From: Pyricularia pennisetigena
Taxonomy: Eukaryota; Ascomycota; Sordariomycetes; Magnaporthales; Pyriculariaceae
Assembly: GCF_004337985.1 (NCBI RefSeq)
Contig: NC_043741.1
Span: 4,874,140-4,938,139 of the forward strand
Length of the DNA: 64,000 bases
Direction of reading: 5' to 3'
Part shown: in pieces, positions 24,421 through 34,925 of the stretch
Layout: every line of letters starts with the position of its first letter
Numbering within the stretch: the first letter of the stretch is position 1
Translations under genes and position numbers: made by a program
The notes under the pieces: generated by a model
Told to the model about the DNA's origin: nothing
Database searches by the model: none
What the model saw: only the letters and a program-made list of their open reading frames with translations

Positions 24421-24808
24421 CTTCTTTTGTCAGATATTCCCTAGTAAATGGTCAAGGATATGTATCTTTTGTTTGCCAGTTAAGTCCCTTGTTCTTGTTG
24501 TGACATGGAGACGTTAACTCTGGGCTTTCGTGGAGCTATTTTGACTCGAGTCTCGACGTGCCGAGCTCAAACCGAATCATTGATTCTGGGCAATTCCTGG
24601 TAGCTTATCAACTTTGCGACCCAATACCCCTGTCAACATGCGGTCATAGGGCCATGGACTAGTGGGAAGCTTGTCCATATATTCTATCCACCCCAGCAAG
24701 CCAAAAAGTGCGAACAAAAAAAAAACAAAAACACAATATCACGGTTGATCCGATCTCAATCCACCAGAGCTGCGCGGCCGCCCGTTATCCACATCCTTAT
24801 GGTTGGAG
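22526..24808. other. Gene-free stretch, divergent promoters of the PEBP gene and bst1
   Basis: 2.3 kb without a supported gene. It contains a 40-base T run at 24381-24420. Short open frames here have no recognisable product. Confidence 0.5.
24381..24420. repeat. T homopolymer (40)
   Basis: Uninterrupted run of 40 T about 390 bp upstream of the bst1 start. The true length is uncertain in any assembly. Confidence 0.9.
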
Positions 24809-27800
24809 ATGCCAGCCCGCCTGAGCTGCGAGTCTGAGAAAAGACCCGGCAGTCAGTGGTCGCCTGCCAGTACACGGACCAATCTCAATCTGGTGGGGGT
24901 CGACCGGCACCTAGCACACCACCAGCCCAGCACCTCCAACGCCAAGCAGTCGTCCGACTTGCAGGATTCGGATCCGAGACCGGGGTCCGGATTAGACCAG
25001 AACACCAGCAAAACCGCCGTCAATGATCTGAGCGACGACTGCGACCGCTACGAAGCCGAGAACGAACCGGCGACTACGAGAATAACCAAGAGGAGAACAA
25101 GTGCCGATCTGCGGTCCGTGGCTGCGAGAAGCCGCCGCGCAGGAAACTTCAATTGGAAACTGGCACGGTCGCGTGATGCATCTCCCGAACACCTAGCAAA
25201 CTCTCCATCTCACGAAACGCCCGCCGTCAATCCTTCTCTTATCATCGGCGACGGCATCGACGGCCTTGCTGCCCCAAGCCCCAGGATGGAAAAGCTTCCA
25301 ATCGAGTCGAGGGGGAGGCGAGGGCCCAACACAAAGACCTACCGATCGAGAAGCCCATGGTATACGTCAATGCGCACCTTAATGGTTACAGTGGCCGGCC
25401 TGTTTTGCCTAGGCCTTATCGTTCATTCGCTCAATACCAGGCAGCTTGACCCAAAAGGCTGCCGGATGGCTTGGATGCACCCCTCGTACCACCAGCTCGA
25501 CGAGTTCGATACCGAACACACCCGCTTTGCCAGCAAATACTCTCTGTACCTCTACAGGGATGCCGGTATTGACCGGGACACAAAGGTGCGTGAGTTGGGA
25601 TGTCTCGGGCAGTTGACCGGCCGAGAAAACAGATACTCGAAAGTCGCCCGCCTTGTGCTAAGATTTTTTTCATATCTTTTCTTTTTTGTTGTTCCTTTCG
25701 TCGCGTAGCTGAGGGGCATACCGGTCCTTTTCATCCCAGGCAATGCTGGAAGTTACAGACAAGTTAGGTCGATCGCTTCCGAGGCCGCAACCCACTATCA
25801 CGATGTCGTACGACACGACGAAAAAGCGCTCAGGCGAGGTGCTCGGCCTCTTGACTTCTTCTCGGTTGACTTCAACGAGGACTTCACCGCGTTCCATGGC
25901 AGGACACTGCTGGACCAAGCCGAATATCTAAACGAAGCTGTGCGCTACATTCTATCTCTATATCTCGATCCGCGCAAGTCAGAGCGGGAATCGGGTGTAC
26001 CTGACCCAACTTCGGTCATCGTCATCGGCCACTCCATGGGTGGCGTGGTGGCTCGTACCATGTTGACGATGGCGAATTATCAAGCCAATTCTATAAACAC
26101 CATCCTCACAATGTCGGCACCCCATGCTCGAGCTCCTGTCTCTTTTGACGGTTTGATGGTTCGCACATACAGGGAAATCAATGACTACTGGCGCCGCGCC
26201 TTTCTGAAGCTTTCGCCGAGGGAAAACCCCCTGGAACAGGTGACACTGGTCTCCGTGGCTGGTGGTGGTCTGGACACAATCGTGCCTTCGGACTACGCAA
26301 GCATTGAGTCCCTCGTTCCGGGAACGCATGGATTCACAGTCTACACGTCTTCCATACCAACTGTGTGGACTAGTATGGACCATCAAGCCATCATGTGGTG
26401 CGATCAATTCCGCAAAGTGGTCTCCCGCGCTTTGTACGATATCGTGGATATTCGTCGGCCATCTCAGACAAAGGGGCGGTCAGAACGCATGCGCAAGTTG
26501 AAGCGATGGTTTTTGACCGGCATGGAGAGCAACATGGAGAGGGATTCTGCTCGTTCCGAAGCAAGTACACTACTAATCCTTGACGATACCTCGAATGACA
26601 TTGCCAGGCAAGGAGAGCGATTTGTGTTGCGTGAATTCGGCTCTAAGCCTGGTGGGAAGGGAAGGGCATACCTGCTGCCGATACCGCCGCCTAATTCCCC
26701 TGCTGGGAAGCAATTGAATATCCTGACCGATCAGAGACTGGGTAACTCTGGGGATCCAAGTCAGATTGAAGTATTGTTTTGCAGTATGAGTGCCTCGTCT
26801 CAACAAGGCCAGACCGCCGCGACTTCTTTCTACACGAAACTGGACCTGTCCGAAGGAGATAGCACGAGCTCTACTCATCTGGCCTGCAAGAATGCTGCTT
26901 CCGACGTCATACAGCTTCCTCGATCAACGCGGACGACTCGCTATCCTTTTTATCTCGATGGCGAGCAGGTTCTTTCCCCATTTTCCTATCTCCATTACGA
27001 CGTGGATGAAATTGCGTCAGAATACCAGTTTGTTGCGATTGTCGACAAGTCATGGCATCTGACTGCGGGCTTCCTGATCAGCGAGTTCAACGATCTGTCT
27101 CAGTCTCATAGCGTGCAGAGAATTGGCCTGAAGCATCTCCTTACGGCTGGGCTGGATTTCGAAATGCCGTCGGACCGCCCCATGGTCACCGAAGTCAAGA
27201 TTCCGTCAATGCGATCAAGTCTCCTCGCATACAACCTCGAGATTAGCAAGAAAGCTTGCCAAGGGAGAAATGCCGACGAACTATTTACGCCCCTCGTGAG
27301 GCAATATCTGACGGAGCCCTACGAATCAAAGTTTTACGTCAACGTCAGCCGAGCCTCCATCAGTCTTCACGGAGTGGCTCCGTACGTTCCTCCTCCAATG
27401 ACACCCAGGCTGGATGGAGAGGATGGATTGAGCCTTCAGTTTTGGACTGATCCGACATGCGGCGGAAGCGTACGCGTGAAACTGACAGTGGATTTCATGG
27501 GAAGCATGGGCAAACTTTATATGCGTTACCGCACTGTATTTGCTTGTTTCCCCCTACTCGTTGCTGCTCTTGTCCTCAGCAAGCAGTTCAACATTTATGA
27601 TGAGACGGGCGTCTTCATTCCTTTCACGCAAGGCCTGGACCTAGCGTTGAGACGGTCTATTCCTCTTCTCCTCGCTGGTCTCACCGTCTTATCCATCGTT
27701 ATGGGCGAGTCTGAAGCCAGCTCGAGCGCATCACCCCTATCGGAACATTATCACCGGCAGAATACAACCGACACCAACGCTGTGGACTTTTATCAGAACG

Positions 27801-28732
27801 ATCTCCTGATCGGCACGAGGGATATCTTCTTCTGGTTCATGGTGCCATTGATCGGTCTGGTCAGCATTGGCGCTTGTGCAGCCCTCAACTACAGCTTTCT
27901 GGGTTTGTCGCAGCTGCTTTCCTTCCTTTTCGGCCTGCTCAAGGTTCGCTTTGCATGGCGAAACCGGCACGATGGGTACCGCAACGGGTCAGCATCTCCC
28001 TCGTCTACAAAGACGTCTTTTCGAGTGTGCTCACCCCGCCGGCGTGTGGTCACAACATTGATACTGCTTTTTTTCGTTGCCACCTTTGTGCCATACCAGT
28101 TCGCATACGTGGTCTGCTGCATCGTGCAACTTACAACGACTGTGCGAGCGCTAAGAATCACGTCAGATGCGCAGATGGCTCCATCCTCGTCGAACGCTAC
28201 ATCATCAGAAAAGTCCGCGACCAACAGCACAAACCAGCACAACCTGAATTTCTACAACTATGTTCACTCGATACTAGTTTTGATGATTTGGGTCATGCCC
28301 ATAGATGTGCCAGTTCTGCTCGTCTGGGTCCGCAATTTGGCGTTGAACTGGATGACGCCCTTCTCATCCCACCATAACGTTCTGTCCATCATTCCATTCA
28401 TTGTGCTGGTGGAGACACATACAACGGGTAAGATGGTGCCGCGTGTAACCTCGCGCCCGCTCCGCCACGTTTCAGGCATCATTCTCACCGGCACAGCGGT
28501 CTACGCGGCAATATATGGCGTTTCATACGCATACGTGCTGCATCACCTCGTCAATATCTTTGCGGCCTGGCTAGTCGCGGTTCATCTGACAACTGCGGCT
28601 GCTGCCGTTGCCGGGAGCAGCAACGGTGGGGGTTTTGCGTCTTTCTCGTCTTCCTCTTACACGATGTCGTCAATCTCGTCATTGTTTGAGAATGGACAAG
28701 TTATTGATCAGAAAGGGGGCAAGATCCCATAA
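24809..28732 (+). CDS. bst1: GPI inositol-deacylase (Bst1/PGAP1)
   Basis: Exons 24809-25585 and 25709-28732 give 1266 residues. The enzyme removes the inositol acyl chain from GPI anchors in the ER, which is needed for export and quality control of GPI proteins. The N-terminal ~185 residues are polar and disordered. A membrane anchor follows (about 188-208), then the PGAP1-like alpha/beta hydrolase domain. The join (AAG|GTGCGT to CGCGTAG|CTG) gives LRGIPVLFIPGNAGSYRQVR, the conserved oxyanion-side block. The nucleophile elbow is VIVIGHSMGGVVAR with Ser at about 368, followed by LTMSAPHARAPVSFD. The C-terminal third has several hydrophobic spans. The start is the first in-frame ATG; an earlier non-ATG codon keeps the frame open a little further. 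The intron ends with an in-frame TAG. Confidence 0.95.
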
Positions 28733-29357
28733 GGCTACCGACAGCCTTTTTTCATTTGTCTTTGCTATTATCTGTTGTATTCCTCTGTGCCCAAACCTTT
28801 CGGGCCCCAATGTTGTGCTTGGCATGTATACACGCACGCTTTTAAAATCTTTCTTGTACCTATACCCATGGAGAGAATCTCCTCCGTTTTGCATCCTAAG
28901 GCTTTTCCTTTCTTTTGGGGCAGGAGTTCTGGCTATAGCTCTCTTGTGTGACGAGAACGCATCTGCATAGGGTGTTTTTGGGGCGTTTTTTTTTTTTTTG
29001 CTGCTTGGCCTTTGCTTCACATCGAGGGCTTGCCTGTAATTGGTGACGATGTGAATGGACCGCATCCGGCTGTTTGAGGTAATGATGCCCTCTAGCTTTC
29101 GTATAGAACGCAAATGTCAATACTACGGCTAGCGACTGTGCGTGATCCTGAAGTAATTGAAACTCACTTGCGGCCCTTTCAATAATTTAACTCTTGCATG
29201 TCGAAGCCAGCTCATGATGGTTTTGGGAAAGAATGGAAAAAAAGTAAAATGTTTATTTAGACGACCAGGCGGCTTTGGAAAAGGATTATGTCTTTGTGCG
29301 TTCTGCATTGCAGGTCATAATCCTGACAGCGAGTTCATTTGTCACGTTTCGTGAACA
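28733..29357. other. Intergenic between bst1 and tRNA-Gln
   Basis: bst1 3' flank. Nothing else supported. A 13-base T run occurs near 28987. Confidence 0.5.
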
Positions 29358-29444
29358 GGTTCCGTAGTGTAGTGGTTAGCACGTGAGGTTTTGAAGCCTC
29401 TTCCTTGATTCCTCGAATCGCGAGTTCGAATCTCGCCGGAACCT
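29358..29444 (+). tRNA. tRNA-Gln (anticodon TTG) with a short intron
   Basis: The acceptor stem GGTTCCG pairs with CGGAACC (29437-29443), followed by discriminator T. The D arm is GTGT-AGTGGTTA-GCAC and the T arm is GCGAG-TTCGAAT-CTCGC. The anticodon stem TGAGG pairs with CCTCG (29411-29415) only if about 15 nt (roughly 29395-29409) are removed just after A37, the standard position of eukaryotic tRNA introns. The mature length is then 72 nt, the usual size for tRNA-Gln. The loop TTTTGA places TTG at 29391-29393. The box A and box B sequences are intact. Confidence 0.92.
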
Positions 29445-29450
29445 TTGGGT

Positions 29451-29497
29451 ATCCCCCCTGTAAGGGGGATCTTATCTTTTCTACTCTGTCCTTTTTT
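29451..29497 (+). terminator. Hairpin plus T tracts after tRNA-Gln (probable Pol III terminator)
   Basis: ATCCCCC (29451-29457) and GGGGGAT (29464-29470) form a 7-bp stem with a 6-nt loop. T4 at 29477-29480 and a T6 run at 29492-29497 follow. The T tracts are the expected Pol III termination signals; the hairpin is extra. Confidence 0.5.
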
Positions 29498-30150
29498 CTT
29501 TTTCTTTTCGCTTGGTGGAAGCTATGCAAAAAGACTTTTGTTGTTTTTGCAAGTTCCATGTTATGGAACTCGTCATTGATGGTTTATTTTCGCAGCTGTG
29601 GACCGAACGATCGTTGCTGTAGGGATTGGAGTAGACGGAAATGGTAGAGGCTTTGCGCAACTTGGAACCGCGGAAAATCACAATGCGCACTTCATCCAAA
29701 CTTGACAGGGAATCAGATATTTCCAACTTGTTTGAGATCAAGTAATTGTGTCTTCTTTGCGGTCCCAATCAAAATATCAACAAGTGCCGCTCGCATGAGA
29801 TTGAGACTGCATGTCATCAAACAATATCATCACAACTATAACAATATATCCCAATGCTTCGCCCCCATGTGAATAGTACATATGTGTTGTAGCACAAGCA
29901 TCCTGTAGTGCAATCAAGCTTGCCCCATCGCGCCAGCTTTGGCTTTCAAAAAAGACGCAGCCGAAATACCAAATCTCGTCTACGAGTCTCTGTCACTCGA
30001 ATCGCAAAATACGCGTACAGGCAAGACTGCCTCCCATCCTAATTATTCTTCCCAACTCTAGTCTCGTTGGGCCCAGGATGACACTCCCCCAATCCAGATG
30101 CGGGCTTGAGGGAGCGCGTGTTTCCCGTATGGCCGCTTCACAGGTCGTAT
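29498..30150. other. Intergenic between tRNA-Gln and tvp15
   Basis: No gene supported. Probable tvp15 3' UTR at the right end. Confidence 0.45.
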
Positions 30151-30959
30151 TTAGACCTGCTCGGCGCCCCAGCCCTGGTCGGCCTCGCGCATGTTGGCGG
30201 GGGGCTCGATGGAGGGGATGAACTCGAGCACGGCGTAGGCGACGCCGATGAGGCCGATGATGGAGCCGGCGATGATGCGCAGGGCACCGTCGTTGAGCAG
30301 GATGGAGCCGATGAAGATGTAAAAGGCGCCACGGCCGATGAAGGAGAAGAGGAACGACGCGTAGCGAGAGACCTGCGGCGGGATCTGGAACTCGAGGAGC
30401 GCCGTCGCTGATTTGGGCAGTTAGCGCAAGTCACCTACGACTGATTGTTTTTTTTTTTTTTTTTTTTTTTTGTATGACCCTAGGTTGTAGGGCGGCAAGA
30501 ACAAGGTATTAATGCAAAAACTTACCAAGGCCAAAGACAATGACATATGAGCCGATGATTATTCCTTGGCTGTTACAACAACCAAAAAAGAACTGTTAGC
30601 CTACTGAACCCGGAGGTTTGCGCAAACATTGTGCACGTCCCAAGTGAGAACCATAGCGCAGCGAAACCGCCGACTCGGGGGGGACCGTGATTTGGGTTGG
30701 CGGGCCAAGACGTACAATCCGTTCGAGTCAGAGAAGAACTGCGAGATTCCTCCAAGGATCATAACAACAGCAACCACAAGGTTGACAATGCGGCTGCGAA
30801 TTCAAAACGAGTCGCGCGCGCGCGCAAGGCGGCGAGATGGTGAGGTTAGCGACGACCAAGAAAAGGAACAAGAAAAAGAAGTACGCGACGGCCAGGCTAC
30901 TGGCAGGTCTTCTCTCGGGGAACCAAAGGGTCGTCTCACAAGGAGTCTGAGAAATCCAT
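30151..30959 (-). CDS. tvp15: Golgi membrane protein Tvp15 (COPI-associated family)
   Basis: Four exons, 30959-30940 (20 nt), 30793-30716, 30569-30526 and 30407-30151, give 132 residues, matching the small Tvp15 family. The product starts MDFSDSFRIVNLVVAVVM, continues through GIIIGSYVIVFGLATALLEF and QVSRYASFLFSFIGRGAFY, and ends EPPANMREADQGWGAEQV, all hallmarks of the family. Four hydrophobic segments are expected. Donors are GTGAGA, GTACGT and GTAAGT, with phases agreeing at each join. The family sits in late Golgi membranes with Tvp23 and Tvp18, and has an ill-defined role in vesicle traffic. The gene is invisible to simple ORF searches, and frames on the opposite strand over exon 4 are shadows. 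Intron 3 contains a 24-base A run on the sense strand. Confidence 0.93.
30448..30471. repeat. T homopolymer (24) inside tvp15 intron 3
   Basis: T run on the plus strand, therefore poly-A in the pre-mRNA, within the 118-nt intron 30408-30525. Confidence 0.9.
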
Positions 30960-31700
30960 CTTGGGCGGTTATGAAGGGCGCGTGCGGCCGAGAGCTACAA
31001 AGGGAGGAAAATAAAGCTCGGGGTTGGTTCTCGCGAGGTTAATTTTTATCGATCTGGATCGCAGGTCCGGAGCTGCTGGTCAGCTGCAGCTACAAGTTCG
31101 CACTTTGAGATGGTTGCCAAGGGGGGACAAGCTGCGGATGCACTGCAGATTGGTTTATTGGTTTTGGTTTTGGTCTTCCTAAGATTCTCAAGGGAAAAGC
31201 AAGCATGCTTCATCCAAGAGATTCCAGTTCGACTTGTGGGTGTCCGTACTGACCTGTTGTCGATCAATCGGGCGCGTTATTTTTGCTTGTGCGGTGGCTG
31301 GCTGGTGATAGATGATGTGTAACTTTACAAGGGAGCTTCGAAGGTGAGTGACGACAGCTTTCTTATTTTGCGCAATGTCAATTTTCAGGAGCTTCCGCAA
31401 GCCACCTTCGGCCTCAGCTCCTTGTTCCATCTTTGGTGTGAAACTAGGATGTTGGTGGATCCACATCTCCAAGTGGGTCGATGACATGGGGCGAACCAAG
31501 TTTTGGTCCAATCGAGAATCGCATCGCGTCTACCTTCCATACTCATTGACTCTGTACCTCAAAGGTATGGTCCATTAGTAAAGTGACTTAGTGACTGACT
31601 GGCGGAAATGGCTCAAAGCCAGTCAGTCACTAATAATTCTCTCCAGTCTGTCAAAACAAAACAGTGACTCTATATCAACACTGCTTGCTCTGCATATGCT
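30960..31700. other. Intergenic: tvp15 promoter and AP-3 beta 3' flank
   Basis: No gene supported. It contains a strong inverted repeat at 31588-31633. Confidence 0.5.
31588..31633 (-). repeat. Perfect 16-bp inverted repeat (stem-loop) in the AP-3 beta 3' flank
   Basis: The left arm TTAGTGACTGACTGGC (31588-31603) is the exact reverse complement of 31618-31633, with a 14-nt loop. It begins 68 bp past the AP-3 beta stop codon, so it probably lies in that gene's 3' UTR and could affect RNA stability or 3'-end formation. It could equally be a remnant of a small element. Confidence 0.7.
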
Positions 31701-34419
31701 CTAAGACCGACTAACAAGTCTATCTCCTTCCCCCTGATCGTCGCCACTTTCTTCCTCCTCTGAATCATCCTCGTCCTCCTCTTCTTCTTCCTCCTCTTCC
31801 TCCTCCTCTTCATCGGAGCTCTCCTCCTCACTCTCGCCACTGTCGTCATCTTCCTCTTCTTCATGTTCGCTCTCGGCAAGCCAGTCATCCAGCGACTTTT
31901 CACCCATTCCATTGGAAGCCTTGGCGGCCTTCGAGGTGGACATCGACGACCCGACAGCGTTGTCGAGGCTCTCGGCAGCCGGTACTGCGCGGGGCTCGCC
32001 ATACGAATTCTTAACCGTCCCATCTCCCTCGCGCACCATCGGATCTGGCTCCTTGCCCTCCTCAATCCAGTCGGGCAACGGCTCGTAGCCTCTGAGGCCG
32101 TGAACTCCGCCGGCTCCAGCGATCACGAGCGCTGCCGACCCGAGAGTGTACCCCTTGCGTATTTCTGACGGGCTTGGTGCCTGCGGTGCTGGCTTTGGCG
32201 CGAGTAGCATCAGTGTTGCCAGCTGGGGCACTCCGAGCAGGGCCCTGTACATCCTTGCGCGGTCGCGGAGGTCGTAGGATGTGTCGTACCGGACTAATAC
32301 TAGCGTATAATCCCATAGTATCGCGGTTGGGTGGGCCTCCTCTGGTTCCTGGGTTGCCTGCGCTTCCGATTCATCGGGAGCCCCCCAACCTTCGGTTTCC
32401 AGGGGTTCACTCGTAACGGATGGCTTTTGCTGCATCTTTTTGGCAGATTCATCCCCCGAAGTTCTGTTGAGATGATGTAAGTGGACCTTGGCAGCTAGCA
32501 ACAGGATTTGTCGCTTGGTGACCTCGGCCTCGTTTGCGAAATCCTTGAGTAGAATGCGCAAGACATCTGCCGCAACGTTGTCGCCATCATTTATACCAGC
32601 AAACTCCCCGACCAGCCAGACGATCGTGGCGCGCGCAAGTGGATCGGTGGCAGAGTCGAGGTTTCTCGCCAGCCGGACTACGGTGAAGAGGTGCGAGCTC
32701 GGATCGCGCTGGATCAGATGTCGTATGACCGTCAGACTCTCGGCGGCAAGTGTACCATCTAAACTTGTGATCTGCCCAAGTAAAAGCCGTAGACACCGAC
32801 GAGATGCTGCCGCATCTGCCTGTGCACAACGTCCAATGGCCCGCACGGCAGCGCGCATGAGCTCCCTGTCCTGCGGCGAGCCGAAACCCCCTCGGGAAAA
32901 ATGCTCCAGCTCCGACAGGATCAACGACTTCACGTGAGGGGCGGCGTGCGGAAAGATGAGCGTAAGCACCTCCAGCTTGAGCTCCCACACCTCTGGGGTG
33001 TCGGTGCCCCGGACGAGACAGTGCGTCGCATAACGCGCAAACTCGGCTGGACGAGATAGGCATACGGACACGATGCTGTACAGGGCCGCCTGTTGGGTGT
33101 CCTGAGGGCCACGGAGGAGAGCGATCAAGGGGCCGATCGCGGAGCTGATGTATGAGTCTGTGCCGAGCGCAATATAGCAGCGCGCTACGGAAACAATCAC
33201 AGCCGAGTTGCGGCTGTGTAATAACGGCTTGATGCTATTGAGAAATAGCTCAAGGTCTGTATCAAGTACCACGACCTTTTCGCCTTCGGCGTCTCCGGTA
33301 TCTGGACTATTAGTCCCGCCGCCTTCCCCGTAAAAATCCTGTAAATCCGGAGTATGGTTCTTGACGGCCTTGGTCTTGACTATACGCGTCCGCCTTGGGA
33401 AACATTTTCTCCCATATACCGTCATCAACCTTAAAGTCGACAGCTGTGACCATTCGTCCATGTCTACGATTTTTCGTACCAGGGCTCTGTAGTGTTTATG
33501 TATCAGATCCAGCCGGTCTGGGCAGACCTCCAGGAACGCGGTGACTGCAGCACCTGCGACATAGTACTGCTTGTCACCAAGCAGAGTGGTGAGATATTCG
33601 AGAAGCTGTGGCAGCTGAGAGGGGTCGAGACGATGACATTTCGGGATCGCCAGGGCAGCGGCACGGCGCACATATGGACTCATGTCGCCGACCCCTTTCT
33701 TGATGGCCAGCGAGACGATCTGGCTGATAACGGGGACGCGGATGCCTGACATGGTGCGAAGGGCGAGCGCTCTGACCTGCGGGTTGCTGTCGGATAGTGA
33801 CTTTTGGATCGTGTTGATTGACAGCAATGCCAGGTCCGGCTCCTGTTCGGCATGGTGAAGGAGGTAGATGTAGACCAGCTTCTTGATCTCTAGGTTCGGG
33901 GATGCGACATTTTTGACCACAGAGGAGAAGAACTGAAGAATATTTTGTGACCGGTACATCATCTGTGTAGTCGCCAGCGGTCGTCAGCATGAGCGGCAAC
34001 CGATATAAGAGACACCCTAAGAGNNNNNNNNNNNNNNNNNNNNNNNNNNNNNNNNNNNNNNNNNNNNNNNNNNNNNNNNNNNNNNNNNNNNNNNNNNNNA
34101 GTGTCTCTCCTTACTTGTCCTGCGCCGGGGGACGTACCGCGATGACTTTCCTTAGTCCATCCAGAACCTCCCTCTCATTGCGGCTGTCCAGAAGCCTCTT
34201 GATTTGCGCCTTGTCCGGCGGCCTGGTGGAGGCGCGTGAGCCCCGTGACGCGGCGGCCGAGGCAGCATCGAGGGTGAGCTCTCGGGCTGAACACGGGAAC
34301 GGGGACAAAAAAAAAGTGGCATCAGCATTTGTCGTTCTCTGTCTGTGCAACGTGTTGAACCTCGCCCTATTTTGCTTACCGCTCTCAAGAAGCGAGGAAA
34401 TGCGCGAGATGGACTCCAT
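31701..34419 (-). CDS. apl6: AP-3 complex beta subunit (beta-adaptin type)
   Basis: Exons 34419-34380 (40 nt), 34286-34138 and 33962-31701 give 816 residues. The first join turns MESISRISSLLES into SARELTLDAASAAASRGS; the second joins RNEREVLDGLRKVIA to MMYRSQNILQFFSSVVKNVA, the conserved N-terminal block of beta3 adaptins. An armadillo/HEAT trunk follows: NLEIKKLVYIYLLHHAEQEP, SDSNPQVRALALRTMSGIRV, DMSPYVRRAAALAIPKC. The C terminus is a long run of glutamate and aspartate (about residues 755-805), the usual beta3 hinge. AP-3 sorts cargo from Golgi and endosomes to the vacuole. A 76-N gap falls inside intron 2, so that intron's size is unknown but the coding sequence is complete. A 16-bp inverted repeat lies just downstream. 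Confidence 0.94.
34024..34099. other. Assembly gap (76 N) inside AP-3 beta intron 2
   Basis: Unlike the other gaps it is not flanked by T runs. AGAGACAC on its left and GTGTCTCT on its right are inverted copies, so a hairpin-forming sequence may have blocked assembly. Confidence 0.95.
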
Positions 34420-34925
34420 CTCTCGGGTCGCCTGGGTAGGTAGCGCTGGGCACACCCGTGTTTTCCGATTCCGAGGTACGCGTCGGCCGCAACAAAAAGC
34501 CAGAGAGGTTCTGTCGGGGGACGGAAAGGAGCTATGGAAGCTGCGGCGTCTGAGTTGTGACGTTATGCGGGCAGTGGTGGGGTTGGTTAGAGCTCGGGGG
34601 CAGGGGCGGAATTGCATTTGAAGGGGATTTCAATCAAAAGGTGGAGTCTGACCGAAGGAACTGGTGGGCCTTTGCGACTTTCGGTTCCTTTGGGCTGAGA
34701 CCTTTTGCGAACTCAGTACCTAAGAGAATAGTGACGAAATAATCATAAAAATGCGCAGACGCATCCTTGAGAATAAAGGACAAAAAGAACATTCTTTTTC
34801 CAGCTTAGGAGTATCAGGCTCATGGCAACACTACGTCCCGAAGACCATGATGGGGGAATGAACAGCCGTAGTAGGTCTTCATAGCAGGAGGCAGGCATCG
34901 CTTCTCTAACCGGCGAGATCCAAGA
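34420..34925. promoter_or_regulatory. Divergent promoter between AP-3 beta and the 281-residue gene
   Basis: About 0.5 kb between the two divergent start codons. No specific site is claimed. Confidence 0.5.

Noticed and set aside
24228..24503. Frame containing a long phenylalanine run
   Set aside because: Simply the translation of the 40-base T run.
30106..30434. Two long frames over the last tvp15 exon
   Set aside because: Both are other-frame or antisense readings of the Tvp15 coding exon.
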